This document shows, piece by piece, positions 13,854-23,185 of a stretch of 35,551 nt of DNA. The notes below the pieces were generated by a model, which did no database searches, was not told the DNA's origin, and saw only the letters and a program-made list of their open reading frames with translations. Position numbers and translations under genes: made by a program. This DNA comes from Stenotrophomonas sp. PS02298 (GTDB lineage Bacteria > Pseudomonadota > Gammaproteobacteria > Xanthomonadales > Xanthomonadaceae), in the NCBI RefSeq assembly GCF_029959445.1, contig NZ_JASCOR010000029.1, forward strand, positions 1 to 35,551. The letters are read 5' to 3'. Position 1 is the first letter of the stretch. Each line of letters starts with the position of its first letter.

Positions 13854-15043
13854 CCCCGCCCGGCAGAAAACGCAAAGCCGACCCAACGATTCCGCGCCAC
13901 ATCGACCAAGCCAAGATCCCCACCGGAATTTACTGGGATGGCCGATGGGGTGGAACCTGGTACGTATTCGATCGCAAGCCAGGCCAACGCCCGCGCCGTG
14001 TGAACGTCGCTGGCAAGACGGCAACGCTTGCTGACCTGCATGTGATCGCCGAAGCGCGAACCGGGCAGGTCAGCAGCAAGACCGTGCGCGGCCTATGCAC
14101 CGCCTTCGAAGATAGCCCGCAGTTCAGGGCTTTGTCTGCGGCGACGCAGGAGGACTATCAGTACTGCCGCGCGATCGTGTGTGATTTCAAGCTGGCCAAT
14201 GGCAGCTTGGTTGGGGACCTCATCACCAAACGCGTGACCCAACCTGTTGTCCAAGGCCTGATCGACGCTATCGCGCTGGGCAGCGAGTGCGACACCGCTG
14301 GCCAGTTGATCCCGACCCCAAGCAAGGCGGCCCATGCGCAACGCTACCTGCGCAGGCTGTTTCGCTGGGGCGCGAACCGCGGCTACAACGACATCAACCC
14401 CGCCGACGGTATTGAAATGCCGAAGGAGCGCAAGCGCCGCCGGCTACCGGAGAGGGACGCTATGCAGGCGCTGATAGCCTTCGCCAAGGCGCAGGCAGGC
14501 GGGCGTGGCAAGAAGGGCAGCGTAGCGCCGTACTTGTGGGCAGCGATCGTCATCGGCTACCGCTGCCGGCTGCGGCCGATCGAGACCAGGACGCTGACCG
14601 ACGCACACCACACGCCCGAAGGCATTCACACAAATCGCCGAAAAGGAAGTCGCGACAACATCACCGAGTGGTCCGCCGATCTGCGTGAGGCATGGGACTA
14701 TCTCGTCGAGCTGCGAAAGGCGATCTGGAGCAGCGAGAAGCGGCCGAAGGCATGGCCCATCCGCGCCCAGGATCGGCCGCTCATGGTCAACCACGTCGGC
14801 GAACCGATCGGCCGGAGTACCTTCAACTCGGCCTGGCGCCGGCTGTTGGCTGCAGCGATCGACGCCGGGGTAATCACCGAAGATCAGACCTTCGGCGCTC
14901 ACGATCTGAAGCGCCGCGGCATCACCGACACGCTTGGTACACGCCCAGAGAAGCAGCTCGCCAGCGGGCACAAGAACGAATCCATGCTGGAGGTCTACGA
15001 CTTCAGCGTGCCGCGCGTCCGGCCGGCCGGAGACTCCACGTAA
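13850..15043 (+). CDS. int: Tyrosine-type site-specific integrase
   Basis: 397 residues. The C-terminal catalytic domain shows Arg242 (RLRPIE), a Lys near 265 (NRRKGSRDN), the HDLKRRG box (His351, with Lys at the usual second Arg place, as in many phage integrases with HDLK-x-x-G), His374 in SGHKN and the nucleophile Tyr383 (EVYDF). The N-terminal 80 residues hold an arm-binding-type domain (GIYWDGRWGGTWYVF), then a SAM-like core-binding domain at 80-190. It lies 100 bases from the tRNA-Asn fragment, which it presumably uses as attachment site. It should integrate and, with an excisionase, excise the element. Confidence 0.95.
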   Translation: MTPPGRKRKADPTIPRHIDQAKIPTGIYWDGRWGGTWYVFDRKPGQRPRRVNVAGKTATLADLHVIAEARTGQVSSKTVRGLCTAFEDSPQFRALSAATQEDYQYCRAIVCDFKLANGSLVGDLITKRVTQPVVQGLIDAIALGSECDTAGQLIPTPSKAAHAQRYLRRLFRWGANRGYNDINPADGIEMPKERKRRRLPERDAMQALIAFAKAQAGGRGKKGSVAPYLWAAIVIGYRCRLRPIETRTLTDAHHTPEGIHTNRRKGSRDNITEWSADLREAWDYLVELRKAIWSSEKRPKAWPIRAQDRPLMVNHVGEPIGRSTFNSAWRRLLAAAIDAGVITEDQTFGAHDLKRRGITDTLGTRPEKQLASGHKNESMLEVYDFSVPRVRPAGDST

Positions 15044-15141
15044 ATCGCGCCCGTAGCTACCTTGAAAATCAACGGCTTGCAAAATCTAGCCGCGTAAAAT
15101 GAAATGACCTAAGTAGTTGATTGGAAAGCGGTAGCGTACTG

Positions 15142-15188
15142 GACTGTTAATCAGGGGGTCGTTGGTTCGAGTCCAACTTCGGGCGCCA
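15142..15188 (+). other. attR: 3' part of tRNA-Asn(GTT)
   Basis: Anticodon loop CTGTTAA (anticodon GTT), variable loop, T arm (GTTGG/CCAAC), the 3' acceptor strand TTCGGGC, and G plus CCA are all intact. The 5' acceptor partner GCCCGAA is absent upstream. The 3' anticodon-stem strand TCAGG would need CCTGA, but the sequence before the loop is CTGGA, so the tRNA identity breaks near 15142. I read this as the host 3' end left after integration; the complete tRNA should lie at the left end of the element. The stretch 15106-15141 is only weakly tRNA-like. The rest of 15044-15141 holds no gene. Confidence 0.8.
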
Positions 15189-15196
15189 AAATTCAA

Positions 15197-15226
15197 AAAC
15201 CTGCGAGCAATCGCAGGTTTTTTTTT
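15197..15226 (+). terminator. Terminator of the tRNA-Asn locus
   Basis: An 8-bp stem (15199-15206 with 15211-15218), GCAA loop and a tract of nine T. It follows the CCA by about 10 bases and probably ended the original host tRNA transcript. Confidence 0.85.
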
Positions 15227-15245
15227 GCACCGCTTTTTGACACCT

Positions 15246-15273
15246 AAAAAGACGGGCCGCAAAGCGGCCCGTC
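15246..15273 (-). terminator. Terminator of the type IV pilus operon
   Basis: A perfect 10-bp stem (15251-15260 with 15264-15273) and a 3-base loop, followed on the minus strand by TTTTT. It lies about 20 bases past the pilE stop. Confidence 0.85.
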
Positions 15274-15294
15274 CATCAAAAACTCAAACAGCAC

Positions 15295-15717
15295 TCAGAA
15301 GCACTTACTCGTATCCGAGCCTGCCGAACCAGTCACGGCTCGTACGCCATTCTGGTTGATACTGATCGTCTTGCACAGCGTGTCCTTCGATTCCTGTGAG
15401 CCCTGCGGAACTGCGCTGATCGTATAGGTGGTTGCCGATACATTGGAGGATCCGATGGCGTAATGCGCGCTTATCTCGTTCTGGCATGGCAGCACGGTGC
15501 CCGCCGCTACACCGACATACCCGCCACCCGGGTTACTGGCGTACTGCCGTTCCATCAACTGTCCCCACTCCAGTATGCAGCCAGCCGCAGCGACACGGCG
15601 CCCCTTGACCACATGATTGATATAGCTCGGGTAGGCGATGCCGGCAAGAATGCCGATCACCGCCACCACGATCATCAACTCAATCAGCGTAAAGCCTTTC
15701 TGCTTCAACATATTCAT
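15295..15717 (-). CDS. pilE: Type IV pilin-like protein PilE
   Basis: 140 residues. Leader MNMLKQKG is followed by [28 protein letters not shown], the class IVa prepilin signature with cleavage after Gly8 by PilD and Glu5 of the mature protein. A C-terminal pair of Cys ([10 protein letters not shown] ... CF) could form the D-region disulfide. The ATG at 15717 is chosen because GAGGCGGGG lies upstream; the ATG at 15732 overlaps the pilY1 stop. It is last in the minor-pilin operon and would act in the pilus tip or priming complex with PilV, W, X and Y1. Confidence 0.92.
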   Translation of the reverse strand: MNMLKQKGFTLIELMIVVAVIGILAGIAYPSYINHVVKGRRVAAAGCILEWGQLMERQYASNPGGGYVGVAAGTVLPCQNEISAHYAIGSSNVSATTYTISAVPQGSQESKDTLCKTISINQNGVRAVTGSAGSDTSKCF

Positions 15718-15728
15718 AGCCCCGCCTC

Positions 15729-18700
15729 TCATTCCGGAACGATTTCACGCCAGCTGATGCGCCGCGGCTGCCCGCCGGTCGGCGAAGGAATACCGCCGCT
15801 ACCCGTATCAAGCCCGCCACCAGTGCCCCATGTTGCCAGCGCACTCGTGAGGTTCACCTCGGTCGGCATACCACCAGTCACCCCAATCGAACCAATAACA
15901 CCGGTACTGCCATCCTTGCCCGTCAAGCCAGTCTGGTCATTGAAATAGCCACCCGACTTCGGACTGGTACCCGTGAACAGATTCAGGGCGTTGACAAAGC
16001 CCTTGCCGGTAGCGCCACTGCAATCGGCACCGGTCGCCGGAATCTGCGAGGCAAGATACATGGCCGAACCATAGATCGTGGGTGCCGAGGTCACGCGCTC
16101 AGGACGCGGCAGGTCGATGTACCAGCCCTGCTTGTCAGTTGGCAACATCGTATAGCTCTCGAAACCCCGCGCATCCTCACCCTTGGCAGTCTTGCCACTG
16201 TAGGGAATGGTCCGCGCCTGCAGCACACTACGCCCGCTGATGGCGGCGCCTGAATCGATGATGCCGTAGATGCTCTGCACCGTCTGGGAGGTATCAGACG
16301 AAGGCACATCACTGTTGGAGATGTAACGCCCGGTACCAAACCCGACGAAAATGCGGCCAGAGGTATCACGCCCAACACCCAGCCCGCCGGTGACAGGCTG
16401 TGCGTTGCCAGCACCATCGACAGCCTGAAACACCTTTACCGCAGCCCCAGGATTGAGGCCCGTGAAGTCCCAGCGCCAGATATTGCCCTTCAGGTCACCA
16501 CCGTAGACCACATCGACCTTCCCGTCGGCATTGAGGTCAGCCAAACCGGTCGACATCAAACCATTACCCGAGCCCATGTCTGCGGTGAGCTTGTGGGTCT
16601 TGACGATGGAACCGGTTGACGACAACTCATAGGCGTACAACGTGGCCGAGCCATTGGGGCTGTCGATGCCGTTTGGCACCAACGCATAGGTCTTGCCCTC
16701 ATTCCCCTTGCGGATCCGGACAGGACCAAACACATAACCCATGTCGGCGTCCGGATCAGTGCCACTGGAAGGCGTCTGGAAGGACTGGTCCCAAAGTACA
16801 TTGGACACACCCATCGAACCGGGATTGGTGACGTCCAGCGCAAACACGCCACGCCCGCCACGACCCAATGCGCCTACCAGGATGTTCTTGCCATTGCCTT
16901 GATTGGCACGGCTGATCACATCGATCTGGCCGTCCACGAAATACCGATGCTCGTAGGTCTGCGAGCTCAACGTCGCCAACGAAGCAAAATCCAAGCCCTT
17001 CGGCACGTAGGAAAACAGCACCTTGCCCGTCGCAGCATTGATGCCGTGCATCATGCCGTCATTGGCACCGACAAAAACGCTCTTCGAATCGTCGACATAC
17101 GCTGGCGAGGAATCGACGATGTCACCGATCGGATATGTCCGCGTGCGCAGAACGCCGTCCTTCTTCGATTTTTCCTTGCTCTGATCACCGCGCAGATACG
17201 CAATGTTCTCGCTTGCCGTCACCGGGTCGCTGCCACCACTGCGCGCGAACACCGTCGTATTGGCCAGTGCACTGTTGAACAGTGCCGGCGTCCCATTCAT
17301 GCTGGTCAGGACGGTGCGTGACGAGAAACTATCAGCATTGACCCCGCCTGCACCGAACGTCTGCGAAAGCTGCCACAGCGGCGTATCAGACACACCAGTC
17401 AGGGAGGCATTGAACGGACTGGCCTTCAAATCACCGACCCAGGTCACCGAGGTAAAGCCAGCCACGAACGTCAGCGTTGTCGTATCGGTCTTGGTGGAGC
17501 TGGATGCGATATTGGAACCCGAGGCCGTCCGCGCATCGATCGACTGCAACGCACTCTTGAGCGCTGCAGCGAACTTTTCGGTATCCGATGCAACCACGAA
17601 CGCGCCACGCCCATTGAGGCTGGCATGCCATAGATCATCAATACGCTCGGCATCCTCGGCATTGGTCGGATCAGGCCATACGGCCGGCGCGGGCTTGGTC
17701 GGATCAAGTGTGCCTTGTGCACCAATGGAAATGCCAAACGTCACCATATGCTGCCAGGTAGCTTCATCCAAGCTGGTCGGCCGCACATTGTTCGGCATGT
17801 TCGTATCGGTACGAAGGTCGTTCTTCCAGTAGTAGTACGCCACGTCGGCGAGCGTGTTGCTGTAACTATCGGAGTACTTGCTGCCACTATCCGCGTTACC
17901 GACACTGGTCGTATAACCACCATCGGTACCAGCATTGTTCCAATAACCATCCGTCGCCAGGAGCGCATAGTTCTGCCGGCAACTCAGTTCGTTGCCCGCC
18001 CCGTCACGCCATGGGCTCCCACTATCGGAACGACTGAAATATCGCCCTGCACGCTGAAGAGCGCCATGCAACGGCGTGCCATTGTAGGCAACCACGTTCT
18101 GCAACCTGCCAAAGAAATCACCGCGATTGGTAGCACCGGTCTTGTCTTCGAACAGTCCGTTGTTACGACTGGTGGGGATCGGGAAGGCAGGCGTGTTGCC
18201 ACCTACCGAGGCCGTACCGCCGCCACGATTCCAGATCGTGTCGAAACCGATACGGTAATTTTTCTCCAACCCACCAAACGCCTCCGAAGCACCGCCCTTG
18301 GCAATCTTGTTACGCGTGCGATGGTAGGAATACCAGGTCGCATAATTGCTCAACTCCTCCGCCAGCGTGCGCGAGGTCGGCAACGCATTGGAACAGTTGA
18401 TCCAATCCTTGCTGTCAGTGCCGACGCCACAGCGATTCGTGGTCGTCACCTTTGCGTTCATGGTCATGCCGGAGAACGTGGAGTACGCATATGCCCCGAT
18501 GTAGTAAGTACCGGCACTGGGCGCATTGAAAGTACAGGTCTCGGAGTTTCCGCCTCCATTCGACATGCAGTCGTAAGTATTGCCCGTCGGGCTTGATCCA
18601 TACCGAACATACAAATCCGAATCGCCACTACCACCGGAAGTCGTCACCTCGAATTTAGTAGCTCCACTGGGGACAACCACCGTGTAGCCTGGCAGCCAAT

Positions 18701-19460
18701 TCCCCTTGTTGGCAGAAAGCGAACTCTTGGGAAAGCCCGCTGCATTGCTAACCGTGCTGGTGACTGTGCCATAAGTGATCGTACTGACAATACCCGACCC
18801 GCCAGCCAGGATCTTGTAGAACCGGTAGTTGTTGCCGTTGGCAACATAAGTGGCCGTGGTATTGGAAGGATCCTTGGGCACGAAGAAGACCTGCTCGCCA
18901 CCACACACTTCCCTGCCGCCGCTGTTCGGCTCATCGGAACTTGGCGAGTTGTTGGAACCAAGGTTGTAGTTGTATTTCCTGCAGCTACCCGCATCACCCA
19001 GGTCGATCGTGCCGCCACCGACCAGATTGAAACTTGCGTATACGGCAGAATAGGAGGTTCCGCCGTTCATGCGCGAAGTACCATCCGCATTCAACCACGG
19101 CTTGTATGTAACTGCCGGGTTGTAATACAGCGTATTCCGGGTGTAGGCGCGACGTGCAACATTGACGTTGCTGGTTGTCCACTTACCTACACGCGTTCCC
19201 CTGCCCTCAGGACAGCCCGCATCGGAGAACTCACACTCGTCATCAGGCATGTACTCGAACGCCATCGAGCCGGAGTCATCGAGAATCATCATGATGTTGG
19301 GCGGAATGGAGTCACCACCGGTCAGCAGCGGATATGGCGGAAACGAAACCGCCGCTGGCGCAGAGCCTGCTGCAACCAAGGATATCCCCATTGCCAGCGC
19401 GCACGTACGAACGCGTTCGCCCAGGACTTTTATGGATTCAGATCTGGTCTTTGAGTTCAT
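15729..19460 (-). CDS. pilY1: Pilus tip adhesin PilY1, with PPC-like insertion
   Basis: 1243 residues. A signal peptide (to about residue 37) is followed by a von Willebrand A-type region with MIDAS DDSGSM at 61-66. A stretch at about 258-338 ([44 protein letters not shown]) fits a bacterial pre-peptidase C-terminal (PPC) domain. The C-terminal third is the PilY1 beta-propeller, with a calcium loop DLNADGKVD near 975. PilY1 sits at the pilus tip and controls extension, adhesion and surface sensing. The ATG at 19460 has GGGG seven bases upstream; an ATG at 19472 overlaps the pilX stop but lacks a ribosome site. P. aeruginosa PilY1 is about 1160 residues. Confidence 0.93.
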   Translation of the reverse strand: MNSKTRSESIKVLGERVRTCALAMGISLVAAGSAPAAVSFPPYPLLTGGDSIPPNIMMILDDSGSMAFEYMPDDECEFSDAGCPEGRGTRVGKWTTSNVNVARRAYTRNTLYYNPAVTYKPWLNADGTSRMNGGTSYSAVYASFNLVGGGTIDLGDAGSCRKYNYNLGSNNSPSSDEPNSGGREVCGGEQVFFVPKDPSNTTATYVANGNNYRFYKILAGGSGIVSTITYGTVTSTVSNAAGFPKSSLSANKGNWLPGYTVVVPSGATKFEVTTSGGSGDSDLYVRYGSSPTGNTYDCMSNGGGNSETCTFNAPSAGTYYIGAYAYSTFSGMTMNAKVTTTNRCGVGTDSKDWINCSNALPTSRTLAEELSNYATWYSYHRTRNKIAKGGASEAFGGLEKNYRIGFDTIWNRGGGTASVGGNTPAFPIPTSRNNGLFEDKTGATNRGDFFGRLQNVVAYNGTPLHGALQRAGRYFSRSDSGSPWRDGAGNELSCRQNYALLATDGYWNNAGTDGGYTTSVGNADSGSKYSDSYSNTLADVAYYYWKNDLRTDTNMPNNVRPTSLDEATWQHMVTFGISIGAQGTLDPTKPAPAVWPDPTNAEDAERIDDLWHASLNGRGAFVVASDTEKFAAALKSALQSIDARTASGSNIASSSTKTDTTTLTFVAGFTSVTWVGDLKASPFNASLTGVSDTPLWQLSQTFGAGGVNADSFSSRTVLTSMNGTPALFNSALANTTVFARSGGSDPVTASENIAYLRGDQSKEKSKKDGVLRTRTYPIGDIVDSSPAYVDDSKSVFVGANDGMMHGINAATGKVLFSYVPKGLDFASLATLSSQTYEHRYFVDGQIDVISRANQGNGKNILVGALGRGGRGVFALDVTNPGSMGVSNVLWDQSFQTPSSGTDPDADMGYVFGPVRIRKGNEGKTYALVPNGIDSPNGSATLYAYELSSTGSIVKTHKLTADMGSGNGLMSTGLADLNADGKVDVVYGGDLKGNIWRWDFTGLNPGAAVKVFQAVDGAGNAQPVTGGLGVGRDTSGRIFVGFGTGRYISNSDVPSSDTSQTVQSIYGIIDSGAAISGRSVLQARTIPYSGKTAKGEDARGFESYTMLPTDKQGWYIDLPRPERVTSAPTIYGSAMYLASQIPATGADCSGATGKGFVNALNLFTGTSPKSGGYFNDQTGLTGKDGSTGVIGSIGVTGGMPTEVNLTSALATWGTGGGLDTGSGGIPSPTGGQPRRISWREIVPE

Positions 19461-19471
19461 GACGTGCCCCA

Positions 19472-20017
19472 TCAGCGGCGATACAACGATTGGACGATCA
19501 CCTCGGTGCCCGTTGCCGTGGCTGCATAAGAGGTGATACGGAAAACGCTCTGCTCGGTGGTGGGGATGCAGGTCTTGGAGAAATCAATGCAGTCAGAGGC
19601 ACCACCACCGTTCACCGACGTTCCAAAATCCTCGATCACAAACTTCGGGGTGATCGCACCATTGACCGTGCTGACTGCCGCCCCTTCCCGGAACGCACCA
19701 TTCTTCCAGAAGTCCGCAGCCGCCCAAGGCGCATCCGCATCAGGCAGAGGCGTCGCGCACAGCCCGCTGGAACATCCTGAGCTTGGGAAACCAACACTGC
19801 CATCGCGCACGACAATCTCAGCCTGTCGCAAGCCGGCCTCGGCCCCCTGGAAGGCCAAGCCGCGCGCGATGGTATTGGCCGCCATACGCTCCTGCATGAT
19901 GGCACCACGCATCGATGCCAAGCCCAGCAGGGTAATCACCACCAGCATCATCAGCACCACGATCAGCGCTGCGCCAGACTGCGCCCCCCGGCCAAGGGCC
20001 CCGTATTTGCTTTTCAT
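19472..20017 (-). CDS. pilX: Minor pilin assembly protein PilX
   Basis: 181 residues. The N-terminal GAQSGAALIVVLMMLVVITLLGLASMRGAIMQERMAAN is the PilX pattern: a prepilin-like hydrophobic helix lacking the FTLIE form, then QERMA-N. The remainder is a globular domain with a likely disulfide. It works in the PilVWX-FimT priming complex that starts pilus assembly and positions PilY1. The gene overlaps pilW by 4 bases and touches pilY1. Confidence 0.92.
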   Translation of the reverse strand: MKSKYGALGRGAQSGAALIVVLMMLVVITLLGLASMRGAIMQERMAANTIARGLAFQGAEAGLRQAEIVVRDGSVGFPSSGCSSGLCATPLPDADAPWAAADFWKNGAFREGAAVSTVNGAITPKFVIEDFGTSVNGGGASDCIDFSKTCIPTTEQSVFRITSYAATATGTEVIVQSLYRR

Positions 20018-21033
20018 TGAATGTCATCCTGATGATTGCGGAGGACGATGTAGTCCTCCATCGTCCGCGACAGCACCGCGCCATCAACACCGCGCCGGTC
20101 CGAATCCGTCATCGCGCCACGCTCCGCCTGCAGGGTCAACGCCAGATGGATCGCGGTCACCCGCCCCCAGGCCGCGGCGGCTTCCACGTCAGCAGCCGTC
20201 ACATAGGCGGAAGCAGAACCAATCTTGTAGCGCAACGCCATCGCGCTCACACCTTCTGCGATCTCGCTGCGGGCGCCCTGCACCGTGCGGTACAACGAAG
20301 ACCCGCCGCGGGTATTGCTCCCCACGGTCCAGCGCGCCTCATAAGGGACGACAACGAACGCAGGCGACCGGCCAATCCCACGCGGGCATGCCGTTACATC
20401 AGCAGCGGTAGGCGTGCCTGCAACGCGGAAGCAATAACCCGGCCCTGAAACTGCAGCACTGCACTGGCCGAGGTCGGGCGTTGGGGTCAGGCCCGCACCA
20501 CAGTTGTTACCTGCTGCATGCTGGACCGCGGCACCAGAAATACCCGTGACGGAAAACACGATTGCCTGATCGCTATTGCACACCATCAATGCCTGGCCTG
20601 AAACAAGCCCGGCCGCGGTATTGAGGGTAACTGCATCACCCGGCCGCGCATGCGCCTGCACGCGGTATTCGCGCCCGTTGGCCAAATACAGCGATACCGC
20701 ATCGTTGCCATCGCTTGTATCACCGAACATGCCATTGGCGAAGCGCCCCCAGAACTGCGCGTCCGCTCCTGTCATCTGCACCGTGATCGGGTTGGCCGCA
20801 GTGAACCGCGAGCAGGGATTGACTCCCGCTTCACGAATATCACGGGCCATCATTTCAAACGCGGCGCGCTGGTTCTCCTGGATTCGACCAACCGCTTCGG
20901 TCGACCCATAGACACGGCGGTTGGACAGGAAAATACTGCCCGCGGCAGCCACGACCAGAAGACCCAGCAACAAGGCAACCATCAATTCGATCAGCGTAAA
21001 ACCGCGCTGCCGGCGGGGGCTCTGGACGTTCAT
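20014..21033 (-). CDS. pilW: Minor pilin PilW
   Basis: 339 residues. Leader MNVQSPRRQRG is followed by FTLIELMVALLLGLLVVAAAGSIFL, a prepilin cleavage site and membrane helix. The segment ENQRAAFEMMARDIREAGVNPC is typical of PilW. The long C-terminal domain (VAMTDSDRRGVDG) belongs to the pseudopilin-like part. It overlaps pilX and pilV by ATGA junctions and is part of the pilus initiation complex. Confidence 0.93.
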   Translation of the reverse strand: MNVQSPRRQRGFTLIELMVALLLGLLVVAAAGSIFLSNRRVYGSTEAVGRIQENQRAAFEMMARDIREAGVNPCSRFTAANPITVQMTGADAQFWGRFANGMFGDTSDGNDAVSLYLANGREYRVQAHARPGDAVTLNTAAGLVSGQALMVCNSDQAIVFSVTGISGAAVQHAAGNNCGAGLTPTPDLGQCSAAVSGPGYCFRVAGTPTAADVTACPRGIGRSPAFVVVPYEARWTVGSNTRGGSSLYRTVQGARSEIAEGVSAMALRYKIGSASAYVTAADVEAAAAWGRVTAIHLALTLQAERGAMTDSDRRGVDGAVLSRTMEDYIVLRNHQDDIQ

Positions 21034-21476
21034 AGGTTACTGGCCACCTCGACCTGCTGTTTGGAGTCACCACCGGTTGCACGCGAATCATTCCACTGCA
21101 CGCCAACGGTACAACTCATGGTGTTGGCGACGCAGACAACCCGCCCCATCGCATCCGGGGCCACCGTCTGCTGCAAGCCAGTAAGCCAGGCCGCCATGGT
21201 GCCGGGATCCCCACCATCACCTGCGACATAGATATTGGTGTTGTAACTGCCAATATTCGCCCGATCCGCGCGAATGATGTCCATCATCGAATACGCCTGC
21301 AGCGCTGCCTGGGTACGTGCAGCCGAGCTACCACTGTTCTTCAGGGTGATGGCCTGCAAAGCAGCAATACCAAGTACACCGATTGCCAGGATCAATACCG
21401 CAACCATCACCTCGATCATGCCGATGCCGCGCTGCTGCGCCAAGCCGAACCTGCGCTTTCTGCCATAGCGAGTCAT
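21030..21476 (-). CDS. pilV: Minor pilin PilV
   Basis: 148 residues. Leader MTRYGRKRRFGLAQQRG precedes IGMIEVMVAVLILAIGVLGIAALQAITLKNS, the PilV form of the prepilin motif (G-IGMIEV). ATG 21476 is chosen because GGAG lies 8-9 bases upstream; an in-frame ATG further out lies inside fimT. Its stop overlaps the pilW start. It is expected in the inner-membrane priming complex and pilus tip. Confidence 0.92.
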   Translation of the reverse strand: MTRYGRKRRFGLAQQRGIGMIEVMVAVLILAIGVLGIAALQAITLKNSGSSAARTQAALQAYSMMDIIRADRANIGSYNTNIYVAGDGGDPGTMAAWLTGLQQTVAPDAMGRVVCVANTMSCTVGVQWNDSRATGGDSKQQVEVASNL

Positions 21477-21477
21477 A

Positions 21478-22047
21478 TCAGATATCTCCCGGAGCCGAAC
21501 AGCCAGAACCAGCGGCACGGCGCGCAGATGCAATGCGCACTACCGCCGCTGAAATGTCCACGGCGTTGTCACCACCCAGGTCGGCAGCACACAGCGAAAT
21601 GGTGCCACTGGTCGCGGCGCCCACCTGTACGAAACCACTGGACGAAAAGCCGATGCGCGCAGAACCTGCCAGGTTGGCGCTGGGCACCAGGCGCAACCCG
21701 GGATGCACCGTGATCGAACGCAACACCGTGGGCACCCCACTTTTCGTCGACAGCACGATCCAGCGTGAGCCCACGCTACCGGAGCAGGTGTTGCCATCGT
21801 TGCTGGCACACAGTGCGGTGGTAGAACGGCGTGCCAATGCCTCGGAACGTGCAAGCTGCAAGGCTGCAATCATTTCGTTGCTGCTGGAAACAACCCGGTT
21901 GTGCCTGATCATGTTGCTGAAAGCCGGCACTGCGATCGCACCCACGATCGCTATCACCGCGACAGTCACCATCATCTCAACCAGGGTGAAGCCCCTGGCG
22001 CGCGCGCGCCCCGCCCTGCAACCCCTTGCTGGCCGAAACCTGACCAT
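21478..22047 (-). CDS. fimT: Minor pilin FimT/FimU (GspH family)
   Basis: 189 residues. ARARG|FTLVEMMVTVAVIAIVGAIAVPAFSNMI is a GspH/FimT prepilin start, and RHNRVVSSSNEMIAALQLARSEALAR is the family's second signature. The C-terminal domain is beta-rich with Cys that may pair. ATG 22047 is chosen for GGGGAG seven bases upstream; an ATG at 22062 has no ribosome site. It is the first gene of the pilus operon, 70 bases from the divergent kinase gene. Whether it is FimT or FimU cannot be told from motifs alone. Confidence 0.88.
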   Translation of the reverse strand: MVRFRPARGCRAGRARARGFTLVEMMVTVAVIAIVGAIAVPAFSNMIRHNRVVSSSNEMIAALQLARSEALARRSTTALCASNDGNTCSGSVGSRWIVLSTKSGVPTVLRSITVHPGLRLVPSANLAGSARIGFSSSGFVQVGAATSGTISLCAADLGGDNAVDISAAVVRIASARRAAGSGCSAPGDI

Positions 22048-22117
22048 GCGCAAGCTCCCCATATTGTCTAAGCTGACACGCTAAGCCAGCCTCCCACACC
22101 ATAGCCAGCCCCTGCCG

Positions 22118-23182
22118 ATGGACGGTAATTCATTCATGACCAATGGCGGCCCCCACCCCAGGCCAGCCACCGGGCAAGCGATCACCCCGCTTGACGCCCT
22201 GTGGAAGGCCCCCGCCATCATCTGGACCATCATTGCCGGCGAGGGCCTGGCGATCATCCTGGCACTGGCACCGGAGATCAGCGGCAGTCGCTGGGTGTTG
22301 TTCGGGGTGCTTTCCTTGATGGTGCAGTGGGTGTCCCTGTCCGCACTGGGCGCCCTTTACCTGTTGCGCGCCCCGCTGTCCCGCCTGCCCCCCACCTGGG
22401 TAGCCAACATCACCTTGCTGCTGCTGGTGGTATGCAATCTGCTGGTCTGCACCGCCTGCTGGTGGCTGCTCAAGGCACTATGGCCGATGTCGGCGGGCAA
22501 CTGGCTGTCCGCACTACTCCGTTTCACCGGCATCGTCCTCACCTTCGGACTGCTCGGCGTGGCCGCCTTCCAGAACCATTGGCGTGCCCGCCAGCTCGCT
22601 GTACGCACCAAGCAAGCCGAACTTGAAGCCCTGCAGGCACGGATCCGCCCTCACTTCCTGTTCAATACGCTCAACACCGGCGCGGCATTGGTACACCAGC
22701 GCCCGGAAGTCGTCGAACACCTTCTACTGGATCTGGCCGACCTGTTCCGCGCCGCGTTGGCCGGCCCACAGGAGATTGCCCTTGCAGACGAGATCGCCCT
22801 GACCCAACGCTACGTCGAGATTGAAAAACTGCGCTTTGGCGAGCGCATGCGTATTTACTGGGATACGCCAGCCCCCCTGCCCACCATCAAGGTGCCAACG
22901 CTGTCCCTGCAACCATTGGTTGAGAACGCGATCCGCTATGGCATTGAACCCTACGCCGAAGGCGGCGACGTCAACGTCACCGTCCGCCAGGAAGTGAACC
23001 AGGTGAGGGTAACGATTGAGAACGCACTGCCGCCAACGGGCTACGCACCGATGCGCGGCGGTCACAAGGTCGGCCTGGAGTCATCCAAAGCCCGCATCCA
23101 GGCCCTCACTGCAGGCCTTGGCGATGTGGCAACACATTCGACGAATGGCCGCCACATCACCACAATCACCTTACCCGGCTGA
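22118..23182 (+). CDS. LytS/AlgZ(FimS)-type sensor histidine kinase
   Basis: 354 residues. Four likely membrane helices lie between residues 30 and 155, followed by the His_kinase (PF06580) motif RPHFLFNTLN with His179. The ATP-binding N box LVENAIRYG (Asn270) and a degenerate G box (GHKVGLESSKARI) complete a LytS/AlgZ-type kinase. The P. aeruginosa relative AlgZ/FimS, with AlgR, activates the fimU-pilVWXY1E operon; here the kinase is divergent from that same operon. No LytTR/AlgR response regulator lies in this window. The start at 22118 has no clear ribosome site; ATG 22136 is possible. Confidence 0.87.
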   Translation: MDGNSFMTNGGPHPRPATGQAITPLDALWKAPAIIWTIIAGEGLAIILALAPEISGSRWVLFGVLSLMVQWVSLSALGALYLLRAPLSRLPPTWVANITLLLLVVCNLLVCTACWWLLKALWPMSAGNWLSALLRFTGIVLTFGLLGVAAFQNHWRARQLAVRTKQAELEALQARIRPHFLFNTLNTGAALVHQRPEVVEHLLLDLADLFRAALAGPQEIALADEIALTQRYVEIEKLRFGERMRIYWDTPAPLPTIKVPTLSLQPLVENAIRYGIEPYAEGGDVNVTVRQEVNQVRVTIENALPPTGYAPMRGGHKVGLESSKARIQALTAGLGDVATHSTNGRHITTITLPG

Positions 23183-23185
23183 TAC

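Larger units (their letters stand above)
1..15188. mobile_element. Right part of an integrated prophage-like element carrying a DGR
   Basis: All genes from 171 to 15043 lie on the + strand and many overlap by 4 bases, as in a phage early operon. The block ends with an excisionase-like gene, a tyrosine integrase and a 3' fragment of tRNA-Asn, beyond which ordinary chromosomal genes begin on the other strand. Phage-typical families are present: ParB-like, PAPS-reductase-like, ASCH-like, HNH, and an Ead/Ea22-like early protein. No capsid, terminase, tail or lysis gene is recognisable, so a satellite or integrative plasmid is possible. The left attachment site and any structural genes would lie left of position 1. 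Confidence 0.85.

Noticed and set aside
15106..15188. A complete tRNA-Asn gene
   Set aside because: The acceptor stem has at least two mismatches, the D arm is misformed with extra bases, and the anticodon stem is broken. Only the 3' half is sound.
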